This document shows positions 5,037 to 5,298 of a stretch of 5,298 nt of DNA, piece by piece. The stretch is from Planctomycetota bacterium (GTDB lineage Bacteria; Planctomycetota; UBA11346), in NCBI GenBank assembly GCA_024641365.1, contig JAHEDF010000310.1:1-5298 (forward strand). Reading direction: 5' to 3'. The notes beneath the pieces are model-generated. The model was given only the letters and a program-made list of their open reading frames with translations, was not told the origin of the DNA and did no database searches. Both the position numbers and the translations under genes were made by a program. How positions within the stretch are numbered: the stretch's first letter is position 1; every line of letters starts with the position of its first letter.

Positions 5037-5298
5037 TGGGTGGAAAGCTGCGTACACCAGCATTAATTGTCGCTCTGATCGCGGCATTTTTAATTATTGG
5101 TGTGGAAATGGGCTCAAGTTTTCGCGCCAATGGTTCAATGCTAGACGGACTCACTGGGCGCTTCAGCGAAATTGCTCATAATATATCGCAAATTGGCTCA
5201 CCGGATGCCGCGCCAAAAGGTAGTAAACCAGTCGACTCATTTTCTGGATTGGAAAAACTATTAAAAACGCCCAATGGAAAACCACCGGGATTAGCAAT
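5036..5298 (+). CDS. Second single-pass membrane-anchored protein (partial)
   Basis: This frame starts at ATG 5036-5038, sharing one base with the preceding TGA (TGATG), and is open to the right edge for 87 full codons. The N-terminus MGGKLRTP is followed by a hydrophobic segment at about 8-23 (PALIVALIAAFLIIGVE), then a polar, Gly/Ser/Pro-rich stretch with GLEKLLKTPNGKPPG near the edge. A positively charged start and one hydrophobic span again suggest a signal anchor facing the periplasm. No separate ribosome site is obvious, so translation is probably coupled to the upstream gene. I do not recognise the family, and the rest of the protein is outside the window. Confidence 0.72.
   Translation, partial: MGGKLRTPALIVALIAAFLIIGVEMGSSFRANGSMLDGLTGRFSEIAHNISQIGSPDAAPKGSKPVDSFSGLEKLLKTPNGKPPGLA

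Noticed and set aside
4912..5154. An 80-codon minus-strand frame over the junction of the two anchored-protein genes
   Set aside because: The opposite strand has two coupled genes with sensible membrane-anchor starts, so this is an antisense shadow.
1..5298. CRISPR arrays, tRNA or rRNA genes, insertion sequences, intrinsic terminators
   Set aside because: I looked for regularly spaced repeats, tRNA-like cloverleaf ends, transposase motifs and GC hairpins with T-runs, and saw none.

Overview
The window appears to hold one edge of a gene cluster for a contractile injection system (a phage-tail-like nanomachine). It has two divergent gene blocks separated by a 330-base control region. The left block, on the minus strand, encodes a tail-terminator/cap-like protein of the Pvc16/DUF4255 type, followed after 3 bases by a contractile tail sheath protein that runs off the left edge. 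The right block, on the plus strand, encodes four closely packed genes. They are a very large predicted lipoprotein (835 aa), a small PAAR-like spike-tip protein (113 aa), and two proteins that each have one N-terminal membrane anchor. The second of these runs off the right edge.

The lipoprotein signal, with no Asp at position +2, and the periplasm-facing anchored proteins suggest a Gram-negative bacterium. The moderately AT-rich sequence and the Shine-Dalgarno use would fit a gammaproteobacterium, possibly a Legionella/Coxiella relative, but this is a guess. No gene in the window fixes the taxonomy.

Layout: 1-405 sheath (minus, partial); 409-1071 cap-like protein (minus); 1072-1401 divergent regulatory region with candidate promoters, short repeats and stem-loops; 1402-3909 lipoprotein; 3913-4254 PAAR-like tip; 4281-5036 anchored protein; 5036-5298 second anchored protein (partial). 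Junctions in the plus block are +3, +26 and -1 bases, so it is probably one operon. The whole window is probably one functional locus transcribed in two directions.

The interesting point is the combination. The sheath and cap-like genes look like those of phages and extracellular contractile injection systems (eCIS), which usually act as free particles. Here they sit beside a probable outer-membrane lipoprotein and two probable inner-membrane proteins, in the same transcription unit as the spike tip. This resembles the division of labour in type VI secretion (TssJ lipoprotein plus TssL/TssM inner-membrane proteins), but none of these proteins is recognisable to me as a Tss family member. An envelope-anchored contractile system with its own unrelated membrane complex is the main hypothesis to test. 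I could not run any homology or structure search.
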